Of a stretch of DNA of 64,000 nt, positions 23,951 through 35,300 are shown in pieces. Each line of letters opens with the position of its first letter. The first letter of the stretch is position 1. Source of the DNA: Lepas anatifera (taxonomy: Eukaryota; Arthropoda; Thecostraca; Lepadidae); the NCBI GenBank assembly GCA_034440635.1, contig JAOTON010001900.1:62001-126000 (forward strand), given 5' to 3'. The position numbers and the translations under genes are program-made. Below the pieces are notes generated by a model, which saw only the letters and a list, made by a program, of their open reading frames with translations, made no database searches and was not told the DNA's origin.

Positions 23951-24596
23951 TTAATGTCCATGCATCTAATTTTCTGCAAGTTGACGTATTTAGATCACCA
24001 TCCCATCTGTCGGTGGAGAAATATATACTCGGTCGCAGTTTTTATTAGAACAACTTCGGTTCCATTGCATAAGCGTAGCCACCGATGAAGAAGAGACGGA
24101 CCGATACATTTTAAACCTTCCGCTGACCAGAAACTCTCGTCGCCCCTCTAGAAATAACTCGTCGGACTGGGGTTCCTAGTTCTCGTTGGCATCTGCTAAT
24201 TTTTCATTATTTTTTAATTTGGCTCAAATCGGGAAACTTTTCGATGAAAGTCTAGGTTCCAGACACCCCACGTTTGTCCATTTCGATAATTCCCCTTTTT
24301 ACACACATGTCCATAGCCACGGACCATATATTATAACTTGTCTTATCACTTGCGTAGTCAAGGGAAGGTGTCATTGGACCATAAACAGACCGGACTTCAG
24401 TCAACTCTTCCGTGCATAGATGAAAGCATGTGTCTCTGACTGCTAATTTGAGTGGTTCATTATTGTCCCTCCCTGCAAATTTCTGACAAAGCCATTGAAT
24501 AAACAAAATTTCAATTCTAGACACAACAGACAACGCCACTAAATGAACTTAACTTGAATTTAAAAGACAAAAAGGCAACGAGTCTTTCACGTTTAC

Positions 24597-24636
24597 CAGA
24601 GCTTCCACGACATACTGGTATGTCGTGGAAGCTCTG
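24597..24636. repeat. 40-bp near-perfect palindrome beside a MITE
   Basis: Two perfect 19-bp arms (CAGAGCTTCCACGACATAC and its inverted copy) are separated by only two bases. It lies 14 bp to the left of the TTAA element that starts at 24651. Confidence 0.9.
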
Positions 24637-24650
24637 AAAGTTCGCTGTCA

Positions 24651-25952
24651 TTAAAGGGAATATGGCACCGTGGTTAAATCCTGGAATTTAGTGTAACTAG
24701 GGGAACTTTTAGCCGAAAATCATGCAATCGTCCATGATTCCTCTGAAAAATGCACAATAAGCTCAATATTTTTATTTTTAAAATGCTGCTCTAGGGAAAG
24801 AAATAAATATCTGCCTGTGGATGATGTCATGATCCGGCAACCACTACCATATTCAACGGGCTTCAAGGGCTTCGATTGGCTGATACTCACCGTGACGTCA
24901 GCATATGTCGCCACACCAACAACTGACAACTGTGGCCTGCTGCTAAGGGTACATGCAGGGTACATTTCAGGTAGTTTTTTGCTTTTCTCTACGGAAATTA
25001 TTAACACGCGCATTGACGGGGGTCTGAGCCACCTTCGCATTGACGGGGGGCGGGTACCCGCCGCCCCCCCAAGATCTCGAAAACCACGGTAGGTAGCGAA
25101 AAACGGTAAACGGCGTTGGGGTGCCCATCCACTTCTTCATCGGAAACATTTGAACCATTTTTTTGTCAGGTCACATTTAAGGTCACGAGAGGTCAAAACA
25201 TGCCGTCATAGGGATAACATGTAAATTAGGTTTTTCGGCCATTTCATCTGAACAAGTCACGATAGAGCAAAACTACTTGAACTGTATGAATCCTCTCAGC
25301 AAACCGAATCGAATGATATATAATTTGACCTTGCTAGGTCAAATCAAGGATTTGACCTGACCTGAGGTCAGGTCAGGATCAAATTATATAAAACGCATAT
25401 TATTAGAACCGCAAAGCCCAGGCGAGTCTAATGCAGCTAAAATAAATGCTCTATCACCATCCGTTACTGAGCTATTCCGTAAAAACCATTTTTCCTATGT
25501 ATTTCCAATGGAGAGGTCATGTCTCGTACCTGACCTTAGGTCATCGATATCAAAAATACCGGAACAAATTTTAGAGAACTCGGTGGGGCCATTATGTGAT
25601 ATGAGTTTCAATCGGATAAGTTCACCCTGCTCTGACTTATGCTATCCTAAACTTTTTTTGAGGTCGGGTCACTTGACCTGTACTGGTGACCTGACCTGAG
25701 ATGACTTAACCTTAAAATTTTCACAGAAGTTGTAAAAATGATGAGGGAAAAGGTATGCCAAGTACGGCGGCGCTACGCGCCGCCGTTTTTCTGCTGTCTC
25801 CGAAAAACCCGAGGGGGCGGGTACCGGCTCCCCCGTCAATGCGCGTGTTAATTTCTAAACAATGATATTTAGAGTACCGGGTTTTTCGGCATGCTTTACA
25901 AATTGACTATCTCAGTTGAAATCACGTTATAAAAGTGAAACATTCCCTTTAA
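24651..25952 (+). mobile_element. T2/Kolobok-like MITE, copy A3, split by a nested element
   Basis: The left end TTAAAGGGAATATGGCACC and right end GTGAAACATTCCCTTTAA are inverted copies with terminal TTAA. The interior matches copies A1 and A2 up to the TTTTCTCTACGGAAATTA sequence at 25000, and resumes at 25852 with ATTTCTAAACAATGATATTT. An AGGTCA-rich element (25001-25851) sits between these parts. Without it the copy would be about 450 bp, like A1 and A2. Confidence 0.85.
25001..25851 (+). mobile_element. AGGTCA-rich TTAA element, copy C2, nested in MITE A3
   Basis: The ends TTAACACGCGCATTGACGGG and CCCGTCAATGCGCGTGTTAA are perfect inverted copies over 20 bp. A second copy of the start follows it (GCCACCTTCGCATTGACGGG), giving a doubled left end. 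I count at least 14 AGGTCA or TGACCT words in 851 bp, including three near 25168-25195 and the 21-base everted pair at 25354-25374. There is no coding frame of note, so it is non-autonomous. Confidence 0.9.
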
Positions 25953-27037
25953 CCCGCGCCCCACCGGGGGTCCGGCGCCACCTTCGCCCCACGGGGGCAT
26001 CAATGGCCCCCCTCTAACTCCGAAAATATGGAAGTTAGCGCAAATCTGCAAAGTGAATTAGAAAGCTCGCGTGAATTCAGTAAGAAATTAATTCACATGT
26101 TTTAGCGCTCAGGTCAATGGTTTGACCTCCAGAGGTCAAGTTAGGTCACGATAGGCTATTTTCACTCAAATATGCAATGCTCAAGAAAACTGAGTATAAC
26201 TCCTATGCCATTAGAGCTATTGAGGTTTGGTAAACTACATTGGACAGGAAAATGCCAGACTTTTCTTCTCTATGTGGAACATAATGACCCCTCGCCAGTG
26301 GTTTGACCTCCAGAGGTCACCTCATGACCTCATATGACCTGAGGTCATTAAAGGTCAGAAAGTGACCTTGTTAAATATCAAATGAACGCTAGTGATAAGA
26401 CATACACGATGGTGTTTGATTCAACGCTCTAGCTTAAGTAGGTCAAAAGTTATTGCCAAAATACTGTTTTTGACCCCTGGTGACCTTGGATGACCTTGTA
26501 GAAGTCAAAGGAAAAATATGACCCCTGGGATCCGTAAAAGGGTGTCCCAGAACGCTTTTCTGAGCAAGTCGAGCATTTGAAATCGTTTTTGTGGATTTTA
26601 GATCATAGGACAGCTTTTTCCTATGCTTTTTGAATGGGAGAGGTCACCTCGTGACCTGACTTTAGGTCACGAAATCGAAAAATCCCGGATATACACTTTG
26701 TAGACCCTGGGAGGGCCATGAACTGTAGGAAGTTTCAAATCGATCGACGGAGAAACGTAGCTCTTATAGAGCTCAAAAGTTGAAGTGAGGTGACCTTGGT
26801 TGACCTCGTCTGGTGACCTGACAGTATATCATTATATATCATCATATATCACCGTATATTATCTTATATCACCGTATATCATCCTTTTTCCCCGCAGTAA
26901 AAAATTTCAGGGATGGTGTGAAAATGATGGGTTGAGAAATAGAGCCCTCAACCGCGGTCCTGCGTTTCGTCGTTTTTCTGTTATCCCGAAAAAAACCTTA
27001 GGGGCCATCGTTGGCCCCCCGTGGGGTGAGGGTCAAA
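25949..27037 (+). mobile_element. AGGTCA-rich TTAA element, copy D1, sharing its TTAA with MITE A3
   Basis: It begins TTAACCCGCGCCCCACCGGG at the same TTAA (25949-25952) that ends MITE A3, and ends near GGCCCCCCGTGGGGTGAGGGTC. As in copy C2 the left end is doubled: GCCACCTTCGCCCCACGGGG follows about 20 bp inside. AGGTCA/TGACCT words are dense, for example at 26320-26370. A TATATCA-type simple repeat lies at 26822-26882. It matches 11952-12856 in reverse. Confidence 0.8.
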
Positions 27038-27395
27038 CTAGAAGCTCTTTCAATTCCTCCCACGTCACCTGAGACGAAACAGTCTAGATACGCTTATGCC
27101 GTGGAGACGATACCATGAAATATTTACAGAAGCCAGTGACTGTCCAAAAGTCGAATTCTGTGCTTCCAGGCCTCCACAAACAGTTGCCAGCGCTCCATGA
27201 CGGATATTCCTCCTCAATTACGGAAGCTGTCCATTCTGCCGCCAGGGGCGCTACAACGCAAATCAGTGGTGGAAAGTAGGAATAACAGAGCCAATACACC
27301 TTTTCAAGGATAAATTAAGTCATATATAATAAAACAGCAGTCGAGGAACACTATCAGCATGGTTTGGAACCATCAAATGTCTTCTTAACGTCTAA

Positions 27396-28679
27396 GGCTG
27401 GGGGATCCGGACGCGCGGTAGACAGCGCACAGCTGCGCGGGGGCGTAAGTTAGCGCGCAGGGGCTTTTGGAGGGATCCATCGGCGCGCAGCTAAGTTGTG
27501 GCGGAAGTAGTGTCGTAACTCGCCGTCTTACGCGCTAACTTTCCGCGTCTTCTCAACAGCGCGGAAGACAGCGCGGAAGCCTGTATGATTCTTTTAAAGT
27601 AACAAAAAGATATTGGAAATGTCAGTGAATCCAAGTTATATGGCTTGCGTTCGACAAAACATGTATTTATGATAATAATCGAGGCCCACAAACTCCCGAC
27701 ATCTCACTGGGAAATCCTCAGAAGAGACACAGGCGAAGAGAAACGTAGATCACTGCAGCTGTGCCAGTGGATCTACGCCACAGCTGTGCCAGCTGTGCTG
27801 TAATGCTAACTGCCCTCCAATAAACAATGTTGTTCGCCCCAGGACGTATCTCACGTTTCGTACTACTCACCGTTCCCGAGCGGTCTCGTCGAGGCTGTAG
27901 CGTCAGCGATAGAGCAGTTCTCCCTGAACTGAGAGCGTGATGATTCTTAAATATCTGGTGCTGTTTGAAAGGCAGAAAGATAAGGAAAATGGGGCCAAAT
28001 TCATAGGCGGAATGCAAAAGCGGCACTAAATGCACTCGCCGAGACAGGCTTTTGAAGCCAGCCCGGCTCATCTCTCCCCAGTGCTCCGACTAAACCAATG
28101 ACACCGTAGTACAACGAGGCAAAAGTGTGTTTCATGAAGCCCGTGTCCTGCCCAGATAAATTGACTTGAGTTAGGCTTAACATAAAAACGCATTCGGAAC
28201 AAGCCAAATCATATCGGTTTCACATGTATGCCTCATTTATTTGGAAATCCCACTTATAAATTGTCGTTTACGGATAAGGTTTTCCCTTTATCCCATCCAA
28301 ACACTTTTATCATCACCTCACCTCCCAGCGCGGGGCCGTGTCTTCCCCTCATCCCCTCCCCCACAGTCGGCCAAGAAATCCGACACCGTACGGCAGTCAG
28401 CAGGCTGTAACCTATGACGTGAGTTTACTACGGCGAGAAAAGAACCGTATTCTATGGGAATTTTAGCCTTAGCGCCTATTTACTATGGTCGCTAGAGTAT
28501 TCACCGCCGCCTCGGATTGCCCCAGATGATACGCGCTAACCTCCGCCGGCGCGGAACTCCGCGCGATCGCTCTCTCCCGAACATCCCTCCAAATCGCTTA
28601 CGCGCAAACCTCCGCCCAAATCAGCGCGGGCGTAGGGAGAGCGCGGGCGGAAGCTGCGCGCAACTGGATCCCCCAGGCC
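27396..28679 (+). mobile_element. Harbinger-like non-autonomous DNA transposon with TAA duplication
   Basis: The ends GGCTGGGGGATCC (27396) and GGATCCCCCAGGCC (to 28679) are inverted copies with a one-base gap, flanked on both sides by TAA, a target duplication typical of PIF/Harbinger elements. The first 170 bp and last 170 bp are rich in CGCG and in words such as TTAGCGCG, CGCGCTAAC and TACGCGC, in both orientations, while the middle is ordinary. No transposase frame is visible. Total length is 1284 bp. The superfamily call rests on the 3-bp TWA duplication only. Confidence 0.65.
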
Positions 28680-28682
28680 TAA

Positions 28683-31600
28683 ATTTCGAATTCTTCAGAG
28701 AAATTGACAGAAGTGCTCGCACAAATCGGTCATGCGCTACCACTCAACTTCAATTTAAAAATAACAATAGAATCATGCAAGTTTCTTATACTCCAAGGAC
28801 AAATAATTTAACCCATTCCATTGCTTCTTGCACAAAATCCCCTCCTGTGGCCTGAACTATAGCGCACGCCACTCTCGTATCACCATGAAGCAATGCCGTT
28901 ATACTTCGAACCTATTATACGTGCAATGGAGTGGCTTGTCAAAACCGAGAACTTAACTCACACTATATCTATTAATTTTCCGAATCATCGATTGCCTACA
29001 CAAATATCCTGAGGACGGACTGTGCCCGAATATATGATCACTACGCATTTGCTATTTTGTGTATCCGGGATTCGAGAAGAAAGGTCAATTAACAGCTTAT
29101 CAACGTTAGGTGAGATTTTCTTATTTGAAAACTCGATAATTCTGTCGTGGAATGTCCTAAGTACAACTCAACGTTCACAGAAAAGGTAGCGGAATTCAGT
29201 TCAGCCCACATGAAGTTGCGTGGTCAGGTGCGATTGTGTGATGATTACCAGGGCAGGGCGACATATTGCTCGCGTGCCGTGCAGCACAGAGACGGATCCA
29301 GCATTTCGCTACAGAAGGCAAAGCCTGGGAGGGCATCGAATTTACCATTTTGGGGGCGGCTTTCCGTATGACAAAGGGTGCCTTTGCGATAATATTTTTG
29401 GGCTGTTTATGATGCGGTTTCAAACAGCGCTGACTAAACTTATCATGGAAAATAGTCGCCATGGAAAGGGGACATTTCTCAAATGCATCTGATCAAATAC
29501 CAGCGTCTGCAAACAGTGCGCCTCTCCCCGAACTACATTCTCAAGTCGGCTTCACGCAAGGACAGCTTTTTAGATTTCTGGGACCGGTTTCTGAACCCAA
29601 TTTACTCTGCGTAGAAGTTTCTACATAGGGTCGATATGTTCTGAAAATCCCAATACCCAATAGTCAACCTTGCCCAATTACATAGAGTATTGACGTGGGC
29701 GTTGAAGGATCCTCTCCATCTGGTCAGATCGGACACGGAAGGCGGCTTCCCGCCGTGTGGACTGAATCCACATTAATCCATGCTGTGCAATCTGAAAACT
29801 AGCACTACAGCCACAAGGCCACCCGGATTTGCACATTTACGGGGGCAGGGTGCATCCAAAACCTGGAAAGGGGCTTCCACCGAGCTTTCAATTTTCTCGC
29901 AAAGATGACCTAGGAATCTTTCGTTGTAGTCTGGTGACAACATTGCTTTAGTGTCACAGTAGAACCATGCACTGATGGACGACCTGAAGTGGGCGATGGC
30001 TATTGCATTGCGGCGCCTGCGGGCTGAAAAGGGCGGTCAATCAATTGTAAATCGGGGGGGGACACCCACGTTGAAATCGGCGCTTTAAAGCTGCAAAAGA
30101 GCGGCCAATCGTGGAGAATTGGCACTAGGCTATGTCATCCATCGCAGAACATGGTGCCCCTATGATTTTATCATGCCCATTACGTCTAGGAATAATGCCG
30201 CACCATTCATTTTTCTTAAGTTTAAACTCCAGCCTGCTCGTAGCCGGAGAAAATAGGGGTATCTCTCAGCATTAGCACACTAGCGCCGCCCCGTGACTGT
30301 ATTGCAAACTAAGGGCTCCACCGTAATCGTCTGGCTTTAGATTAGTTACTGATGGATACAAATAGCAAATAGTGAGTCTAACAGCATTCTCTAGTCCTAG
30401 AAAGCTGCTGAAAAACATGCTGCACCTTCCATTTAGCTATGGTCTTTATATTATGATCCACCTCCTTTGGCTGATCTAGCTCCAGAACGGAAGCATGAAT
30501 TCCCCGTTAGGTACCAGTGCGGCGGCCAATGCTGCTTTCCCGAATAATAAACATGCAGGATTAAATCCCAACACATCCCAATTTCATTCAACTCCACTCT
30601 AAAAGAAAAAAAAGATGAGCTATTCGGAATATCCGAAGGCTGATCTTCAAATATTGAAATGCTTAAATAGCAGTATATTCATCGTGACGACCAGAGCTTC
30701 AGTCGCTGATTCAACACTGGCACGGTTGACGGGTACTACAATACCCCGGAGAAGAAATGTCTGCTTCCCTTTCGTTCTTATAGACTGCCAAGTTCGATCT
30801 CTGTATATGAGCTTTGCCACAGTGCACGCGTTCGGAAATGTTTGGATTTAATATTGACCTTATAAGCATTGATTGGGAATAGATATAACGCATCATGACT
30901 TACATTCACATAGCAATGAATCCACGCTTGGTGTCATGTAAAGGCTCCGGCAGACTAAGCTATTGAATAAGACCTTTGCTATACCTGCTAATCGACTAAA
31001 GCGTGCCTTGCTATCGACTAAATGCAATTAATATCCCTCACATTAACTCATTGAGTGCTATAAACAGTTTTAAGCCACGAACACAGTTTCAAAGAAATGT
31101 CACAATGGAACGGACAGGAACTCAAAACGGCTGGCGGCCTCATCGCCGTGGGAAAGTGCAGATGCCTGAGCCGCTGCAGCTGCATTGGGGATAACCGCGT
31201 GCCGGCAGCCGAGGACAGATGCCTCAAGGACCAGAGAGGATCTCGATGGATGTTTTTGGGCGGTGTTGACTAAAACAAAACGTTGAGACCTGTAGCAGCA
31301 GCGTGCCGGAGGACGATCCTAAACGAGAATGAGCGGCCGGCGGGGCGGGCATTCGCCAGGCTTGATAATACTGACCCCCCACCAGCAAGGCTGGACTATC
31401 TCGTGAGGGCAGCGTGTTCAGAAGCGTCGTTTTTAATCTCCGGATCCTCAGACAGCTGCATACGGTGCGGTGAATGAGAACTCAGATAGTGAGGGCATTT
31501 CAGCCGACAGTGAGCACGTTCCTGACGCCGACTGGCACATCGATAACACGTATCGTGTCCTCATTGCCAGAGAAACTAGCCACAACCTAAGAGCTCTGCT

Positions 31601-32030
31601 GGCTGCTGCCCTACCGGCTCGCCATAGACGTCCAACTTTGGCAGCATGAACAGTTTCGTAGAAACTGCTATGGCAAATGACGATAAAAACCGCAGCACAA
31701 TGCCTACCGGTGCCTCCCCGAGATGGTTTTGCTAGCGATATCCTCGAATTGGGAGCCCCAGCTGCGCGATCGGGTCTCGCTGGCTATCCAGAGGCGCCAG
31801 TAGCGGCCCCAGCTGAAAGTTTGGCTGGTAAGTGCTCTCGGGTGTTAAAATCGACGTAACTGACTTCACTGAGCTCTTCGGCTGGGATAGAACGCCCATC
31901 ACCGATCCTCCGCTCGCCATGAGCCTCAGTGACGAAGCCATCGAGAGGATTCGGAGCGTTCCGCTGAAAGTTGGAACCTTTCAAGGACAATAGAGAGGAT
32001 GGATGTCTCGGAAATACTCGGTGAGAGTCA
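28683..32030. other. unassigned 3.3-kb region
   Basis: Frames are short (under 90 codons) and carry no recognisable motif. Around 31190-31990 the base composition becomes GC-richer, and short frames on the plus strand (for example 31677-31859) and minus strand (31732-31990) overlap without clear preference. This could hold diverged coding exons, but I cannot support a call. Confidence 0.3.
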
Positions 32031-32032
32031 GC

Positions 32033-32215
32033 GTCGCGGGTATGGCTGCAGCCGCCTCAGACATCGCCAGCAGCTGTCAGCCATGGTGTCGTGGGTTCCA
32101 GCCCACCAAGAGGCAGGATTTGGTTCCCTGCCCTAGCTGAAGCCTAGCTCATTGCCCTTTCCTCTCCGATGTTATATGACCTCAGCTGTTGGTGCGTCCT
32201 TAAACCCCAAAAATT
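32033..32215 (+). mobile_element. diverged copy of the tRNA-Arg-type SINE
   Basis: The 3' block CAGCTGTTGGTGCGTCCTTA followed by AACCCC matches the end of the SINE at 6663-6845. Upstream there is a T-arm-like pairing (GTGGG-TTCCAGC-CCAC). The A box is weak. Confidence 0.5.
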
Positions 32216-32815
32216 TCACTATGGCGCGTATTTGGGCGCCATTGTTTCAAGGGCCATTCCCTCAAAAGACGACCTGAGTACGTACCTAGCTTTGCTGTCA
32301 GAAGCTTTGAAATATCCTAAGAGCTCCTGATATTCTCTGGAAACTCTTCTAGAGGTCTTAAGTGTATCATAAGCTTGCCAAAGCGTAAGAAAGTGTTTAC
32401 TTTAGGATATTTCCGCTTGGCGGCGCTAGTGTTCCAATGTTAACGGTATGGAGGAATACATTTTGGCTCGGAGCAGCCTGGGGATTTCAGGTACAAAAAG
32501 TATAACAATGTAGAATTGTTTCTGTATCTATAGGGCATGATAAAATCATCGGGGGAATGTGATCTGAGACAAAAACCCTTCCAATGACACAGCCTAATGG
32601 GCACCCAATCATGCCTGAGAGGCTTGCCAAAACTGGATGAGGGCGGTCCATATTGCAGTGGGGCGCCTTACGGTCATAAGGGCGAACTGTCGTGAGGTAG
32701 AAGCTCACAAACACAGGGGGAAATTGAGGTTTTAGGGTACTCTAGCTGTCGGAGCCGTAAGCCGTCAATTACAAACTAGAGGGCGGTGAAAATTCGGTAC
32801 CGGTGTTCCACGTTT
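32216..32815. other. unassigned spacer before the 49-bp minisatellite
   Basis: No gene, RNA gene or clear mobile-element end was found here. Confidence 0.3.
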
Positions 32816-32821
32816 ACGTGT

Positions 32822-33414
32822 GGCGCCTTACGCTATGTCGGGCAGCTGTTTCAAAATCAGGGACGGCTCGTGGCGTTACGGTATGTCGGGGCAGCTGGTT
32901 CAAAATCAGGGACGGCTCGTGGCCTTACGGTATGTCGGGGCAGCTGGTTCAAAATCAGGGACGGCTCGTGGCCTTATGGTATGTTCGGGGCAGCTGGTTC
33001 AAAATCGGGGACGGCTCGTGGCCTTACGGTATGTCGGGGCAGCTGGTTCAAAATCAGGGACGGCTCGTGGCCTTACAGAATGTCGGGGCAGCTGGTTCAA
33101 AATCAGGGACGGCTCGTGGCCTTACGGCATGTCGGGGCAGCTGGTTCAAAATCAGGGACGGCTCGTGGCCTTACGGTATGTCGGGGCAGCTGGTTCAAAA
33201 TCAGGGACGGCTCGTGGCCTTACGGTATGTTCGGGGCAGCTGGTTCAAAATCGGGGACGGCTCGTGGCCTTACAGTATGTCGGGGCAGCTGGTTCAAAAT
33301 CAGGGACGGCTCGTGGCCTTACAGAATGTCGGGGCAGCTGGTTCAAAATCAGGGACGGCTCGTGGCCTTACGGTATGTCGAGGCAGCTGATTCACAATCA
33401 GGGGCAGCTCACGG
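32822..33414 (+). repeat. 49-bp minisatellite, about 12 units
   Basis: The unit runs TATGTCGGGGCAGCTGGTTC through AAAATCAGGGACGGCTCGTGG to CCTTACGG. Two units carry a one-base insertion (TATGTTCGGG) linked to an A-to-G change (AAAATCGGGG), at 32980 and 33226, and those two blocks repeat as a group. Because 49 is not a multiple of three, each unit shifts frame, and none of the three plus frames has a stop; this yields long artificial frames of 195-243 codons. I do not regard these as proteins. The first and last units are diverged. Confidence 0.9.
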
Positions 33415-34540
33415 TTTAACAACCCAGCCTCAGGCGGCTTATTCTTTATGTTTAGGTCCATCATTTACTGTTCTTACTCGGGCTGTAGCCAATTGCGATT
33501 GCAAGAAAATGTTATAGTTTGGAAATCTCACTTTGGATCCTAATGTTTTAGCTGTAATGTTTTAGATATAGCTAGAAACGGTTAATAGCTCTATAAAGAA
33601 ACACTTCATCGGTATAAGTATTACCTAATTTGTTGCGCAGTTGAACAGGGTTTAGAGTGGGATGACTGCGGCTGGCAGCTAGAGGTCGGCCGACAGCTGC
33701 CGCTGCCCTGAGCGGCAGACCGCCGCGCCTTCAGCCATCTACGGCACCGCCAGCAGGAAGATATCCTTCTGCAGATACCGCCTCCTATCCAGATCATATC
33801 AGTTCCGAGGTGCGTTTCGCAACATCCTCAACAGTGTGAGGCTTTTCATATTCCCCTATTATGAAATCAGGTGATACAAAGCATAACAGTTACCAAAATA
33901 GCCAAATAAAAGGAAAAAAGCACACAAGACAATATACTGCAAACAGGCACACACACAAAAAAATCAGGCGTTGACACACAATTTAACTACACCACTTAAC
34001 ACACTCTCTTACACGTTCAATATGTCCCATGAAAAGTGCTTAAAACTGGTAACACGGATGCTACACTTAACATGGACTGGCAGGTTGTTATCCTTTGAAA
34101 CCACAGAATGACAGTCTGCGCTTTCCTTTGTGTGTTAGGGCACACGATGGCGTCAAATTTTCTCTCTACTTAGTCCCGCACAAACGCTCTGTATGCTGAA
34201 GCGTGCTGCTCAGGTCAAATGATTTACCGGTACGCAGCACACCATTCACCAAACTCATCCGCCGAATAGCCAGTGGACTGGGGTGTTAGGCAAGCTTAGT
34301 TAGATCCATACAGTATATTTGCAGTAAGCGATACATAAAAACATACAGGCACCAAAACGCGCAACCGTGATACCCCCGGCGCGGGGCCCCTAAATAACGT
34401 CGGGGATGTCGGCGCGGTACAGGTAGGTGCTAAGAATGCCACTGGCAGAGTGTAACGCAATTAAATTAAAACACTACACATACACAGCCAATAAAACAAA
34501 AACACATACGTCAGCGTCGTAAAATCACAGACATGTAGGC
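33415..34540. other. unassigned spacer
   Basis: Nothing recognisable apart from a CA-rich stretch near 33930-34020 and the CCCCGGCGCGGGGCCCC palindrome-like run at 34376. Confidence 0.3.
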
Positions 34541-34553
34541 GCCCAGCCACCAC

Positions 34554-34960
34554 TCAACCAGCTCGCCCGGCGACGAGGCAGCAGGGTGCGCCGGCGGGCG
34601 CCAACGCGGCCGATGACAGTGGCGGCAGAGCACAAGCGCGATCGGTCCGGGAGAGTGCCGGACGTCGGTCAGGCGAACAGGCACGGCGGCAGGTGATCGG
34701 GCCGCAGAGCGCGTCCGCCCGAGGCGGGGCCGCGCAGCGCGCTCGTGGTTGGTCGGTCAGGCGATCAGTCCACGGGAGCCAGCCCGCGGAGCGCTCCAGC
34801 GGGGGGCCAGATGAAGGCTGCATCAGCGGGTAGCTGGGTAAGGCGCGCAGGCGGGCGCCCCGACGCAGCACGCGCCAGCGGACGGCCGGCGGACAGCCAA
34901 CCCCAGCGCGCCCCGGCGGGAGGCCGGCCGCACGGGCGTCAGGGCATGATGTGTTCCTGA
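34554..34960. other. GC- and CpG-rich island with an open frame on each strand
   Basis: This 400-bp stretch stands out from its AT-rich surroundings by dense CG dinucleotides. A 105-codon frame runs on the minus strand (34871-34554) and a 71-codon frame on the plus strand (34745-34960). On the minus strand a splice-acceptor-like TTAACTTTGTTTCAG ends just before it at about 34961. It may be an exon or CpG-rich promoter, or a compositional anomaly. No domain is recognised. Confidence 0.3.
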
Positions 34961-35300
34961 AACAAAGTTAATGTTTTTGTTAGATTAGGAGGGAGAGGAT
35001 TTCTTTTACTTTTTTAACAGTTTGATCAATCTTGGAGAGATTTAGGCGCGAGGTAAAGTACTATGAAAGGAAAGACACGATGGTGCCGGAGGCGGGCCTG
35101 TAGGCCACCGTCAAAGCCGAAATCAAGTAACAACGCAGTTTAGATTCTTATGAATTTAGTCTTTCCTCAGTTAATAATAGATACTGTTTTCGAGTGATTC
35201 TGGCTGATGCATGCGGCAGGAAACTTAAGCTAATATTAATCAGAATGAGACTTTCAGGTTAAACAGTTTTGATATTGATACAATTGTGTTGTTAACACAC

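Noticed and set aside
31003..31990. Possible coding exons in a GC-richer patch
   Set aside because: Short conflicting frames on both strands, no recognised domain and no convincing splice pairs.
32822..33414. CRISPR array
   Set aside because: The repeats are contiguous without unique spacers, and the context is a eukaryotic genome with introns and retroelements.
32786..33517. Three overlapping frames of 195-243 codons
   Set aside because: Produced by a stop-free 49-bp tandem repeat that rotates the frame.
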